From the NCBI RefSeq assembly GCF_017377655.1, contig NZ_JAFREL010000083.1:20721-84720 (forward strand): DNA of 64,000 bases, given 5' to 3'. The position numbers and the translations under genes were made by a program. The stretch is from Candidatus Enterococcus ferrettii. GTDB taxonomy: Bacteria; Bacillota; Bacilli; Lactobacillales; Enterococcaceae. The first letter of the stretch is position 1. Each line of letters starts with the position of its first letter. This document shows, piece by piece, positions 18,882 through 27,954 of the stretch. The notes beneath the pieces were generated by a model. That model searched no databases, was not told the origin of the DNA, and worked only from the letters and a program-made list of their open reading frames with translations.

Positions 18882-19724
18882 ATGGCACAAGCCAAAAAGG
18901 TGATTTGTTACGACAAGCAATTACAGCTGGAGGCGTATACTTTTACTGGCGTTTCGCAAAATTTCCCTAATCACTTTCACGACTATTATGTAATTGGTCT
19001 AATTGAAGCAGGGGATCGTCGTTTGGTGGTGAATCAACAGGAATATATGATTGGACCAGGCGATCTCTTGACCTTCAATCCTTACGATAGGCATAGCTGC
19101 GAAGAAATTTCTGCCGGATGCTTGACCTATCGCTGTTTTAACATTAAAAAGGAAAAGATGCGTCACATCATGCAGGAGATTGGAGCTGTGGAAGAATTGC
19201 CTTATTTTCTTCAGCCTGTTCAAAAGCAATCCAGTACGGTTGATGATTTTACCAGAGTACATCAACTGGTGATGGCTGAACAAGAGGAAGGTGAAAAGGA
19301 ATCACTCTTTTATTTATTGATGGAGGACTTTCTGCAAAATTTTACTTCCATGGAACAAACAAACCCGCTTTTTGCCAAGCAAGAGGTAGAGCGGGTGTGC
19401 GACTATCTAGAACATCATTATGGTGAGAAAATTACTCTGGATCAATTAAGTGAAATTGCTCATCTGAATAAGCATTCTTTGGTTCGCAATTTTACTCGTT
19501 ACAAGGGGATTACGCCTTATCGCTATTTAGAAACGTTGCGCATTGATAAAGCGAAGAAGCTGTTGGAGCAAGGGAAAAGCTTGTTAGAAGCGGCTCAGCA
19601 AACGGGTTTTTACGACCAAAGTCACTTTGCAAATTATTTTAATCGTTTAATTGGACTAACCCCGAGCCAGTACCAATCTGTCTTTTTAAAAATGAAGGAA
19701 AAAGAGGATCTGTATGACGAATGA
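18882..19724 (+). CDS. AraC family transcriptional regulator with cupin sensor domain
   Basis: Residues ~1-140 look like an AraC-type cupin (NHFHDYYVIGLIEAGDRRL, GPGDLLTFNPYDRHS). Residues ~170-275 are a tandem HTH AraC DNA-binding domain ending in the signature FYDQSHFANYFNRLIGLTPSQY (split: FYDQSHFANYF, LIGLTPSQY). 280 residues. AGGAGG precedes ATG 18882. It overlaps the next gene, a DUF2000 protein, by 11 bases; such AraC-DUF2000 pairs suggest a dedicated regulator. The ligand is unknown. Confidence 0.9.
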   Translation: MAQAKKVICYDKQLQLEAYTFTGVSQNFPNHFHDYYVIGLIEAGDRRLVVNQQEYMIGPGDLLTFNPYDRHSCEEISAGCLTYRCFNIKKEKMRHIMQEIGAVEELPYFLQPVQKQSSTVDDFTRVHQLVMAEQEEGEKESLFYLLMEDFLQNFTSMEQTNPLFAKQEVERVCDYLEHHYGEKITLDQLSEIAHLNKHSLVRNFTRYKGITPYRYLETLRIDKAKKLLEQGKSLLEAAQQTGFYDQSHFANYFNRLIGLTPSQYQSVFLKMKEKEDLYDE

Positions 19725-20133
19725 ACGAAAATGTGTCATGGTAGTAGATGAGAAGATGCCTATCGGGATTATTGCGAACAGTACAGCAGTAATGGGCGTT
19801 ACGATTGGCAAACTATTCCCAGAGGTGGTAGGTCGAAATGTTTATGATCAAACCGGTTACGAGCATCAAGGAGTCATTGAATTTCCGATTCCGATTTTAA
19901 AAGGTAATAAAGCGTTTCTGAGAGAATTGAAAGAAAAAATGCAAGACCCGAAGTTTGAACAAGTAACAGTGGTTGATTTCTTTGATGCTGCTCAGAGCTG
20001 TAAGACCTATGAGGAATATATTGAGAAGATGAAGAACATCCCTGAATCAGCGCTGCAGTATTTTGGTTTAACCTTTTTTGGTCCTAAAAAACAAGTGAAT
20101 CAATTAACCGGCAGTTTGCCTTTACTGAGATAA
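19714..20133 (+). CDS. DUF2000 family protein
   Basis: 139 residues with the DUF2000 pattern KCVMVVDEKMPIGIIANSTAV, here broken as VVDEKMPIGIIANS followed by VMGVTIGKLFPEVVG. The family has a peptidyl-tRNA-hydrolase-2-like fold in known structures, but its role is not established. It overlaps the AraC gene and has its own terminator, so the two form a closed unit. Confidence 0.8.
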   Translation: MTNERKCVMVVDEKMPIGIIANSTAVMGVTIGKLFPEVVGRNVYDQTGYEHQGVIEFPIPILKGNKAFLRELKEKMQDPKFEQVTVVDFFDAAQSCKTYEEYIEKMKNIPESALQYFGLTFFGPKKQVNQLTGSLPLLR

Positions 20134-20138
20134 GTTAG

Positions 20139-20182
20139 AAGCTTTGCTAATTCGTAATTATACGAGTCGGCAAAGCTTTTTT
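20139..20182 (+). terminator. Terminator after the AraC-DUF2000 pair
   Basis: AAGCTTTGC / GCAAAGCTT stem with a 22-base loop holding a small inner hairpin, followed by six T. Confidence 0.75.
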
Positions 20183-20185
20183 GGC

Positions 20186-20217
20186 GACAAAAAAACCTAG
20201 CTGCTGCGAGCTAGGTT
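20186..20217 (-). terminator. Terminator of the yidC gene
   Basis: AACCTAGCT / AGCTAGGTT, 9-bp stem; reading on the minus strand it is followed by a T-run. Confidence 0.8.
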
Positions 20218-20224
20218 CAATGAA

Positions 20225-21148
20225 TTATTTACGTTTTTGTTTACCAGAATTACGACCATTAGCAGATTTCTTCGGCTGATTGACCGCTTTAGGCTTAATC
20301 GGCTCAGCCTTTTTCATGGTTTGTGGTGTTACAACTTGCTTCGGTGGATTCTTCGCCAATTCTTCTTTAATTTTTGCCTTGATCTTTGGACGCATCAATA
20401 CATTGGTGATGAAGGTTTGGATACAGCTAAAAATACCGCCGACTACCCAATATAGTCCCACACCAGCTGGTGAACTGAAGGTCATGAAGACAATCATTAA
20501 TGGTGAAGCAATCATCATGCTGCGCATCGTCTTTTTCTGTTCTTCAGGAACACCGATCAAAGAAATGTAGCTTTGCAGCAAATAGGCAATCCCAACAACA
20601 ACAACCAATACATAACTTGGTTTTGCTAAATCAATACCTAAAAACACAGAGCTCTGAATCCCGGTAGAAAAACGGGCAGTATAATACAAAGCTGAGAAAA
20701 TAGGCATTTGGATCAGCAACGGCAGACAACCAATGCCGCCCATCATGCTAACATTGTTTTCTTTGTAGACAGCCTGCATTTCTCTTTGAGCTTCCATTTG
20801 CTCTTCAGGAGTTGACGCTTCTTTTAATTTTGCTTGAGCGGCGTCCACTTGAGGCTTAATCGATTGCATTTTTTCTGTCTGAATTAGTGATTTTTTCGAT
20901 TGGTTGATTCCTAATGGCATAATGATCAAACGAACGATGATCGTTAAAACAATGATAGCTAAGCCATAGGACCAGTTAAAGTTTTGAACCATCCACTCCA
21001 AAAAACTCTCTAAAGGAACAACTAGGAAACGATAAACAATACCTGATGTATCTGGTTTTCCGTCACTGCCCATACGAACACAGCCAGATAGAAATACCAC
21101 AAGACTTAGGAGTCCCGTTCCAAGAAGCCATTTTTTCATTTTATTCAT
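20225..21148 (-). CDS. yidC: YidC/OxaA membrane protein insertase (lipoprotein form)
   Basis: Inserts and folds membrane proteins with or without SecYEG. A lipoprotein signal ends at LSGC (C23). Five core helices follow, with the conserved MPIFSALYYTARF and GLYWVVGGIFSCIQ regions and a basic C-terminal tail (KSANGRNSGKQKRK) that suits ribosome binding. 307 residues. No rnpA or rpmH is nearby, so this may be the second (YidC2/YqjG-type) paralogue. Confidence 0.93.
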   Translation of the reverse strand: MNKMKKWLLGTGLLSLVVFLSGCVRMGSDGKPDTSGIVYRFLVVPLESFLEWMVQNFNWSYGLAIIVLTIIVRLIIMPLGINQSKKSLIQTEKMQSIKPQVDAAQAKLKEASTPEEQMEAQREMQAVYKENNVSMMGGIGCLPLLIQMPIFSALYYTARFSTGIQSSVFLGIDLAKPSYVLVVVVGIAYLLQSYISLIGVPEEQKKTMRSMMIASPLMIVFMTFSSPAGVGLYWVVGGIFSCIQTFITNVLMRPKIKAKIKEELAKNPPKQVVTPQTMKKAEPIKPKAVNQPKKSANGRNSGKQKRK

Positions 21149-21253
21149 TTAATTCTTCCTCTGCTAATAAAATTTCACACAGGGAATACTATACTAAAGA
21201 TCGGACCCCTTTTCAATTGTATTTCAAAAAAAGCCGATGGATTCAACGTTTTC

Positions 21254-21526
21254 TTAATAGATTACAGAGAATTTATCTCGATCTTTAATGGAGGAGTCCT
21301 CATACTTTTCCATGTGGTCTACTCGAGCAAAGGAATGGGGCGGTTGCTTAATCTTTTCTAAGAAGGTATCCACTTGTTCGGTTGAGCCGATAGCTTCGAT
21401 CGTTACGCTGCCATTGTCTTCATTTTTTACAGTTCCGGTAATACCAATTTCCTGAGCCAGTAGTTGTGTAGTATAGCGAAAGCCGACACCTTGGACACGT
21501 CCAGTTACATTAATATGCATTTTCAT
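21254..21526 (-). CDS. acyP: Acylphosphatase
   Basis: Small enzyme hydrolysing acyl phosphates. The signature GRVQGVGFRY contains the catalytic Arg (R17), and GTVKNEDNGSV supplies the Asn (N35). 90 residues, the normal size. Divergent from the RNA methyltransferase gene, as in many Bacilli. Confidence 0.94.
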   Translation of the reverse strand: MKMHINVTGRVQGVGFRYTTQLLAQEIGITGTVKNEDNGSVTIEAIGSTEQVDTFLEKIKQPPHSFARVDHMEKYEDSSIKDRDKFSVIY

Positions 21527-21615
21527 GATCTGATTCCTCCTTTTTTACTATCATAACGAGTTTTGCTGGCTGAGACAAGAAATCGCGTGCTATAATGCCA
21601 AAGAGGTGACGCAAG

Positions 21616-22377
21616 TTGAAAGAAATTCAATCGAACAAAAATCCATTTATCAAAGAAATCAAAAAATTGCAGCAAAAAAAATATCGTCAGCAAACCAATT
21701 CCTATATTTTGGAAGGCTTTCACCTAGTGCAGGAAGCCTTTAATGCGGGGGTGGAAATTCAAGAGGTTTTTGTCAATCCGCGAGGGCAAAAGGAATGGGC
21801 TGCTTGGCTGGCAGAACGTTTTCCTGAGTATTATTTAGTTAGCGATGAAATACTGAAAATGTTAGCAGATCAACCGACACCTCAGGGGATGGCAGCTGTT
21901 GTTTCCATGACTGAGGATACGATCGAACAGTTTACTGGGGCATGGCTGTTGTTGGATCAGGTACAAGACCCAGGGAATGTCGGAACAATGATTAGAACTG
22001 CAGATGCTGCCGGCTTTAGCGGAGTTGTCCTAGGTGAAGGCACGGTTGATTTATATAACCCCAAAACCTTGCGCAGCATGCAAGGCAGTCATTTTCATTT
22101 GGCAGTAGTTTCCAGAAAGCTGCCAGAATTGATTTCTGAGTTGCAATCGCAGAAATTCACCGTCTTCGGAACCGCCTTAGACAAAAACGCCAAAAATTAT
22201 CAGACAGTGGATGTACAGGCTGATTTTGCTTTAGTGATGGGCAATGAGGGACAAGGAATGCGTCCGGATCTGTTAGCCATGACAGATGCTAATCTTTATA
22301 TTCCTATCAAGGGTCAGGCAGAGTCTTTGAACGTTGCGGTGGCTGCGGGCATCTTAATGTTTAAGTTAATTAAGTGA
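21616..22377 (+). CDS. SpoU/TrmH family RNA 2'-O-methyltransferase (YsgA-like)
   Basis: N-terminal substrate-binding domain (~1-95) followed by the SPOUT knot domain with the three family motifs: LLDQVQDPGNVGTMIRTADAAG (here split: DQVQDPGNVG, IRTADAAGF), FALVMGNEGQGM and LYIPIKGQAESLNVAVAAG (split: IPIKGQAESLNVAVAAG). It methylates ribose in rRNA or tRNA; the exact site cannot be read. The start is TTG 21616, seven bases after AGAGGTG. Confidence 0.9.
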   Translation: MKEIQSNKNPFIKEIKKLQQKKYRQQTNSYILEGFHLVQEAFNAGVEIQEVFVNPRGQKEWAAWLAERFPEYYLVSDEILKMLADQPTPQGMAAVVSMTEDTIEQFTGAWLLLDQVQDPGNVGTMIRTADAAGFSGVVLGEGTVDLYNPKTLRSMQGSHFHLAVVSRKLPELISELQSQKFTVFGTALDKNAKNYQTVDVQADFALVMGNEGQGMRPDLLAMTDANLYIPIKGQAESLNVAVAAGILMFKLIK

Positions 22378-22508
22378 TTGTGAAGAAAAATTCAGGCTTA
22401 TTAAGGTTCCTTTAAAGTTCGGTATAAGTAAAGTAACTCACCTGTTTTCTTATCTGAAAGCGTGTTATACTACTAAACAGATACGAAAGAAAAGGGGCTT
22501 TGCATCAG

Positions 22509-22994
22509 ATGAATTGGCAAGATGATAAAGAGTATATGTCCTATGTTGAAGATCTGCTAGCTACCAAAGAAGTACAAAGATTGGCAAATTACACCCAACA
22601 CATGAATTCAACACGCTTGGAGCACTCAATTAGTGTCTCTTATAATAGCTATAAATTAGCAAAACGTTTGAATGGCAACGCGAAGGCAACAGCTCGCGCG
22701 GGACTATTACACGATTTGTTTTATTACGATTGGCACACAACTAAGTTTGATGAAGGGTCTCACGCTTACATGCATCCACGTATTGCAGTGAAGAATGCAG
22801 AAAAGATTACTGAATTATCTGCACTAGAGCGCGACATTATTATCAAACATATGTGGGGTGCTACTATTACACCGCCTAAATACAAAGAGGGTTATATTGT
22901 GACAATGGTCGACAAATATTGCGCGATCAAAGAAGCAGCAGCACCACTTACTGCACGTTTGAACAAAAGACGTGTGAAAAAAGAAGTTATCTAA
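22509..22994 (+). CDS. HD domain protein (predicted phosphohydrolase)
   Basis: 161 residues. H-HD-D metal pattern: RLEHSISV, then LLHDLFYYDW, then a late Asp in VTMVDKYCA. Such small HD proteins hydrolyse phosphoesters or nucleotides; the substrate is unknown. I prefer ATG 22509; an in-frame TTG at 22500 is very close to the AAAGGGG site. Confidence 0.8.
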   Translation: MNWQDDKEYMSYVEDLLATKEVQRLANYTQHMNSTRLEHSISVSYNSYKLAKRLNGNAKATARAGLLHDLFYYDWHTTKFDEGSHAYMHPRIAVKNAEKITELSALERDIIIKHMWGATITPPKYKEGYIVTMVDKYCAIKEAAAPLTARLNKRRVKKEVI

Positions 22995-23020
22995 GAGCCT
23001 GGCAACTAGGCTCTTTTTTT
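22994..23020 (+). terminator. Terminator after the HD gene
   Basis: AGAGCCT / AGGCTCT stem, 7-base loop, seven T. Confidence 0.85.
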
Positions 23021-23192
23021 GTCGATTCTGCTCTTCGCAGTATCCAAAAGAACGAGTGCTACATAAAAATAGTTTTGTACTTTTTAAGTGTAAAAGTTGA
23101 CGGAGAGTAAAGCTTCCGGCTACAATAAAAGAGGTGAGTTATAAGTAAACGACACCTTATCCCCACAATAGATGTGAGCGAGGAAGATAAAT

Positions 23193-23816
23193 TTGATTGG
23201 AAAAGACAATTTAGTAAAACAGTTTACGTTAGCTTTAATTGGCACCTTTATCGCGGCACTAGGTATTCGCTTGATTGTAGTCAGTGGATTAGGGGCAGAT
23301 GCAATCAGCACTTTGGTGTTAGGACTCCTGCAGCATATCCCACTACGCTTTGGTACAATCAGCTTGCTATTTAATGCCATCGTGTTAGCCATCATCTTTT
23401 TTTATGATCGCAGCATGGTTGGTATTGGTAGCGTTATCAATGGTTTTGGAGTAGGCTTGTGTTTGAATTTAATAGATTCACTCGGTTTGCTGCACACAAT
23501 CCCTGAAGTATTAAACTACCCCTCAGTGGTGGTAGGAACAGTCGTGTTTGGTGTGGGAACGGGGATTTATCTTTTGGCAAATGCAGGGTCAGCTGCTTAT
23601 GAGAGCTTAATGATTGTTCTACAGCGGATACTGAAGGTGTCAGTGAAAACCGCTCGGATCATCCTAGATGGCAGCTTCTTTCTAGCAGGTTTTCTGCTAG
23701 GCGGTACAATTGGTTTTGGGACAGTCATTGTTTTAGTTTTGATGGGACCGTCGCTGGAGTTGACCTTGAATTATTTGCCTAAATGGCGAATTTTTCGTAC
23801 GCGAAAAGTCAATTAA
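23193..23816 (+). CDS. YczE/YitT-like integral membrane protein
   Basis: 207 residues, about five to six hydrophobic helices, with GLGADAISTLVLGLLQ and GVGTGIYLLANAGSAAYESL, a pattern of the YczE/YyaS family of membrane proteins of unknown transport function. The likely start is TTG 23193 behind GAGGAAG. No close functional partner is visible. Confidence 0.65.
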   Translation: MIGKDNLVKQFTLALIGTFIAALGIRLIVVSGLGADAISTLVLGLLQHIPLRFGTISLLFNAIVLAIIFFYDRSMVGIGSVINGFGVGLCLNLIDSLGLLHTIPEVLNYPSVVVGTVVFGVGTGIYLLANAGSAAYESLMIVLQRILKVSVKTARIILDGSFFLAGFLLGGTIGFGTVIVLVLMGPSLELTLNYLPKWRIFRTRKVN

Positions 23817-23817
23817 A

Positions 23818-23859
23818 AAGCTGGTGCAAAATTCTAATGAAAGAATTTTGCGCCAGCTT
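23818..23859 (-). terminator. Bidirectional terminator between the YczE-like and P-type ATPase genes
   Basis: Very stable 18-bp hairpin AAGCTGGTGCAAAATTCT / AGAATTTTGCGCCAGCTT. The better T-run is on the minus strand. It overlaps the last codons of the ATPase gene. Confidence 0.8.
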
Positions 23860-26158
23860 GTTTATTCGCCGCAGGATGGGGCAAGGTTTTTGATAGGAAA
23901 ATATATCCGACAGCATTTAGAATCATCATGCCGATAAAGATAGCAAATGAACCGGCATTCAACAGCCCGATTTCTAAAATAGAATGGAAAAGCATCGCAG
24001 CTACATAAATCCCTCCAACAGTTGTTACGATTAAAAAGATACGTAAAGGATTCAGCGGCAGGCAAGCTTTGATCACTGCTAGACAGCTAATACCAATCAA
24101 TAGATAATACATTAAAGTGGTTGCGTCCATGTGAGCCCAGTTGTTATTCCGAGCAAGTAATGAGACAACCAATACATTCACAACAACTAGTAAAGCATTA
24201 GGAACGGCTGCCCGTAATGCTGTTGGCAGGAATTTTCCTTTGATCCGTTCCTTGTTTCCTTCAAAGGATAAGAAGAAGGAAGGGTAGCCTTCAATTGCCA
24301 AGTCAATCAAGGTAATTTGAATTGGAATGAAGGGAAATGCAGTAGCTGTTAGCAAGCAAATGACTGACAATAAAAACGAATAGATTGTTTTGATAAAGAA
24401 GATGCCTGATACTTTGGTAACATTATTTACTACGCGACGACCTTCAAAGACAACCTCTGGCAATGAGGTAAAGTCAGAATCAAGTAAAACTAAGTTAGCA
24501 ATTTGACGAGTGGCATCGTCGCCGTCCGCCATAGCAATACTGACATCTGCTTCACGAAGAGCCAAAATATCATTTACGCCATCACCAGTCATGGCAACTG
24601 TCCGCCCCGCATTTTTCAACGATTGGACCAGCAATTTTTTCTGATGAGGTGCTACTCGACCAAAAACGGTATACTGCTGTGCTGCATCAATCACTTGTTG
24701 GTCAGTTTCACAGGTTGCTAAATCAATGTAACGTTCAAAGTTGGGCAGACCAGCCCGACGAGCAATGTTGGAAACGGTGATTGGATTATCCCCAGAGATT
24801 ACCTTCAGTTCCACGCCCTCGTTATACAAGTACGCCAACGTTTCTTCAGCATTCCGACGAATGACATCTTCAATTTCAATCACAGCTAAGGCTGTTAAGT
24901 TTTCTTTTTCTTCAGGCACCTTGCTGCCAGGTCCAACGGCCAGCAGCAACACGCGTAAGCCTTCTTCCTGAGCAAGAGCGACTTGGGCTGGTAAAGCCTC
25001 AGCAGCAATTAACTTTTCAGGAGCTCCAAGATAAACCACACCGAAGTCTTCTAAAGCCATTGCACCCCACTTACGATCGGAAGAGAAGGGCAAGACATCT
25101 AAACTAGCGTAACGGTCAGCCTCTGGAAAGTAATCCCGCAAAGCCTGCATGGTTACGTTGTTGTCGGTACTTTGTGCTAAGTAGCTGCCTAATAGCGACT
25201 GAACATCGATATCATTGGAAATTGGGTGAATATTTGTTACCCGCATGTTTCCTTCAGTGATTGTTCCAGTTTTGTCTAAACAAAGAGTATCGACATGAGC
25301 GAGCGTTTCAATTGAGTACATATCTTGAACTAAAATGCGTTTTTTCGCCAGCTTTGTTACACCCGTTGTTAAGGCGATGCTGATTAAAAGGACCAATCCC
25401 TTTGGCAACATACCTAAAACAGCAGCAGCTGAAACGACTACAGATGTTTTGATACCACTTGTGCGGAAAAAGAAAGCTTCCAGAAATAGCAAAATCCCAA
25501 ACGGAATAATAATGAAACTGGTAAATTTAGACACTTTGCGTATTGCTCGAACCAATTCTGAGTTGAAGGGCTTGTGAACTTTCGCTTCGCTGGCTAGTTT
25601 CGTTGCGTAATTATCAGCACCAACGCGAACAACTTTCGCAACGACCTCTCCACTGGTTAAAAAGCTGCCAGATAGTAACTCATTGCCGGCCGTTTTGCTA
25701 ATCAAATCAGATTCACCAGTCAGCATGGCTTCATTTACTTCAGCAAAGCCAGATAGAACATTCATATCAGCAGCGATTTGTTCGCCGGCATGCATAATCA
25801 CAGTATCATCCATTACGAGCTCTGTAGAGTTGATCGACTGCTCCTTGCCATCACGAAGAACCTTAACCTTCTGCTGGTTAACAATCGACAGCTTCTGCAC
25901 CAAATTCCGAGCATGAATTTCTTGATAAATTCCGATACAAATATTGGTTAAAATAATGACTAAATAGAACATGTTGGTGTAGGCACCTACTAGAAACAGG
26001 CAGATACCAATAATCAAGTTTAAAAAGTTAAAAAGGGTGACGATATTATCGTAGAGGATCGCCTTAGTCGATTTTGTGGCGTTTTCCTCATAGTTGTTTT
26101 GCAGCCCCTGCGATTTACGCTGCTGTACTTCGTTTTCAGTTAGTCCCGTTTGCTTCAC
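23834..26158 (-). CDS. P-type cation-transporting ATPase
   Basis: ATP-driven cation pump. Order of motifs: actuator LTGES, phosphorylation site CLDKTGTIT, and hinge AMTGDGVNDILAL, with about ten membrane helices and no N-terminal metal-binding domain. This resembles the CtpE-like/P2-related group proposed to move Ca2+ or Mg2+; the ion is not determined. I start at GTG 26158 (VKQTGLTENEV, 774 residues), because the residues upstream are hydrophobic and unrelated to the family and lack a ribosome site. The exact start is uncertain. Confidence 0.85.
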   Translation of the reverse strand: MKQTGLTENEVQQRKSQGLQNNYEENATKSTKAILYDNIVTLFNFLNLIIGICLFLVGAYTNMFYLVIILTNICIGIYQEIHARNLVQKLSIVNQQKVKVLRDGKEQSINSTELVMDDTVIMHAGEQIAADMNVLSGFAEVNEAMLTGESDLISKTAGNELLSGSFLTSGEVVAKVVRVGADNYATKLASEAKVHKPFNSELVRAIRKVSKFTSFIIIPFGILLFLEAFFFRTSGIKTSVVVSAAAVLGMLPKGLVLLISIALTTGVTKLAKKRILVQDMYSIETLAHVDTLCLDKTGTITEGNMRVTNIHPISNDIDVQSLLGSYLAQSTDNNVTMQALRDYFPEADRYASLDVLPFSSDRKWGAMALEDFGVVYLGAPEKLIAAEALPAQVALAQEEGLRVLLLAVGPGSKVPEEKENLTALAVIEIEDVIRRNAEETLAYLYNEGVELKVISGDNPITVSNIARRAGLPNFERYIDLATCETDQQVIDAAQQYTVFGRVAPHQKKLLVQSLKNAGRTVAMTGDGVNDILALREADVSIAMADGDDATRQIANLVLLDSDFTSLPEVVFEGRRVVNNVTKVSGIFFIKTIYSFLLSVICLLTATAFPFIPIQITLIDLAIEGYPSFFLSFEGNKERIKGKFLPTALRAAVPNALLVVVNVLVVSLLARNNNWAHMDATTLMYYLLIGISCLAVIKACLPLNPLRIFLIVTTVGGIYVAAMLFHSILEIGLLNAGSFAIFIGMMILNAVGYIFLSKTLPHPAANKQAGAKFFH

Positions 26159-26415
26159 AACATTTCCCGCTTTCCATAAAAATCTCATACAGCATTCAAG
26201 ATAGCATAAAATAAAAAGGCAGATTGAGGAAATAAGGTGAAACAATCGTTTTTTATGAAAATTTTAAAGGAAAAAATGTAAATGAAAGGAAATTATTTCT
26301 TGCTCTTTCAGACTTAAGGGTTCTTTTAAGAAGAAAACGCATTTATGCCTAGTAAGTCAGGGACATATTTGCTACAATAAACGAGGTGTAATTATCGAAG
26401 AAGGAGTGTTTTTTA

Positions 26416-26979
26416 ATGATCTCAGCAAGCGATTTACGTGCCGGTATGACCTTTGTTCAAGACGGCAAATTAATTAAAGTATTAGAAGCCAGCCATCATA
26501 AACCTGGTAAAGGAAATACTGTTATGCGCATGAAATTGCGCGATGTTCGTACAGGTGCTACGTATGATACTACATTGCGTCCTGATGAAAAGTTCGAAAA
26601 AGCAATGATGGAAACAAAACCAGTTCAGTATCTATACAGTCAAGACGACATGGCAGTCTTTATGGACTTGGAAACTTACGAACAATACGAATTACCAGTT
26701 TCTTCAATTGAAGAGGAAATGAAATATTTGTTGGAAAACATGGAAGTGAAAATCCAATTCTTTGGTTCCGAAGTGATTGGTGTAACCTTGCCTACTTCAG
26801 TTATCCTGCGAGTGGTTGAAACCCAACCTTCAATCAAAGGAGCAACGGTTACCGGCTCTGGCAAACCAGCAACGATGGAAACTGGCTTAGTAGTCAACGT
26901 TCCTGACTTTGTTGAAGCAGGAGAATTATTAGAAATCAATACACAAGAAGGTACCTACGCAAAACGCGCAGGTAAATAA
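26416..26979 (+). CDS. efp: Translation elongation factor P
   Basis: Relieves ribosome stalling at polyproline. Three beta-barrel domains over 187 residues; the tip lysine is K32 in [12 protein letters not shown]. The C-terminal block [16 protein letters not shown] is typical. Strong GAAGGAG site. Monocistronic, with TACAAT -10 about 35 bases upstream. Confidence 0.97.
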   Translation: MISASDLRAGMTFVQDGKLIKVLEASHHKPGKGNTVMRMKLRDVRTGATYDTTLRPDEKFEKAMMETKPVQYLYSQDDMAVFMDLETYEQYELPVSSIEEEMKYLLENMEVKIQFFGSEVIGVTLPTSVILRVVETQPSIKGATVTGSGKPATMETGLVVNVPDFVEAGELLEINTQEGTYAKRAGK

Positions 26980-26981
26980 TA

Positions 26982-27024
26982 AAAAGGGGGACTCGAATGC
27001 TGTGTGCAGTTGAGTCCTCCTTTT
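26982..27024 (+). terminator. Terminator after efp
   Basis: AAAAGGGGGACTC pairs with GAGTCCTCCTTTT (one G-U), 17-base loop; the 3' arm itself provides the T-run. Confidence 0.75.
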
Positions 27025-27031
27025 ATACGGT

Positions 27032-27066
27032 AAAAGGATCAGCCACCGGGATTGGATGGCTGATCC
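27032..27066 (-). terminator. Terminator of folT
   Basis: GGATCAGCCA / TGGCTGATCC, perfect 10-bp stem; the minus strand continues with TTTT. Confidence 0.75.
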
Positions 27067-27072
27067 TTCATT

Positions 27073-27600
27073 TTAATGTGTATTAAATTGGGCAACCCAA
27101 CGTTTGTAAGGCAAGACACTCCCTAAGAAGTAAGTCAGGATGCTTTGGATTGGAACCCAAATAATGGTTTTTATTAGGCGCGGCGCCCAAATGATCCAGC
27201 TGTTTAACGGAACATTGTACATAATCGCCAGCCATAGTGGGGTTAAAATTAGATTGATCACAATCGTGTTAACTACGACGGACTGGATAGAATTCTTCCA
27301 GGTAATCTCTTTTTTGTAAAAGAAAAAGCCGTAGATGGCACCTGATACAAAGGCATTAATCGTAAAGCCGATGAAAAAAGGTGCTTTTGGCAGTAAAGCC
27401 ATGCCGATAAAATCGGCAACAACCGATCCCACTCCTGTCCAGAGAGGACCAAAAAGCATTCCCATAATGATTTCTGGGACAAAGGTGAAGCTCACCTTCA
27501 AAAATTGTGTCTCAATACCTAATACGCGAGACAGTGTAACCATCAGGGCAATCAGTAATGCCATGGTGGTGATGCTTCTAGCATCCAGTTTTTTCTTCAT
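27073..27600 (-). CDS. folT: Folate ECF transporter S component FolT
   Basis: Substrate-binding membrane subunit of the energy-coupling-factor importer, working with the EcfAA'T module encoded elsewhere. About six helices; typical blocks ITTMALLIALMVTLSRVLGIE (split: ITTMALLIALMV) and GSVVADFIGMALLPKAPFFIGF (split: VADFIGMALLPKAPFFIGF). 175 residues from ATG 27600, nine bases after AGGAG. The THF riboswitch upstream fixes folate as substrate with good confidence. Confidence 0.9.
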   Translation of the reverse strand: MKKKLDARSITTMALLIALMVTLSRVLGIETQFLKVSFTFVPEIIMGMLFGPLWTGVGSVVADFIGMALLPKAPFFIGFTINAFVSGAIYGFFFYKKEITWKNSIQSVVVNTIVINLILTPLWLAIMYNVPLNSWIIWAPRLIKTIIWVPIQSILTYFLGSVLPYKRWVAQFNTH

Positions 27601-27635
27601 TTCTAGCATCTCCTTTAAGAGCTGCTACATCTTCA

Positions 27636-27733
27636 TGCAGCGAATGCGAAAATAAAACCGCAGACCGAAGTCTTTCGTCCAGCAGGCAACATCCCATCCT
27701 TCCGGCACTTAACGCTTTATTCTCTACTCTGAT
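27636..27733 (-). promoter_or_regulatory. THF (tetrahydrofolate) riboswitch
   Basis: On the minus strand the conserved parts appear in order: AGAGTAG, GCGTTAAGTG, GATGGGATGTTGCC, a GAAAGAC-TTCG-GTC arm and GCATTCGCTG closing the aptamer. They match the folT-type THF aptamer of Lactobacillales. The following AAGGAG lies ~20 bases downstream, so translational control (site sequestration when THF is bound) is likely. A CGGGG-TTTT-CCCCG hairpin lies just upstream (27741-27754). The rest of 27610-27954 holds the divergent promoter region of the FNT gene. Confidence 0.9.
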
Positions 27734-27954
27734 TATTATTCGGGGAAAACCCCGCTAAAGCGTATCACAAATACCTGCCAAGCGCAATCAAACCCGGTTT
27801 TCCTTTTTCAGAAAGACAAAAGAAAAACTTTCAATATAGTCTGTTTTCTTATAAAATAAGAGAAGTTATGATAAATAATTCACAAAGACCTGGATAGCCA
27901 GCTCTTTGACTAGGCAAGTGTGAAAATTAATTCGACAAACGAAGGAGTAGACGC

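Noticed and set aside
27860..27900. Possible Rex/Fnr site before the FNT gene (TTATGA...TCACAA)
   Set aside because: The half-sites are eight bases apart instead of six and the left half has a mismatch, so it does not fit either family.
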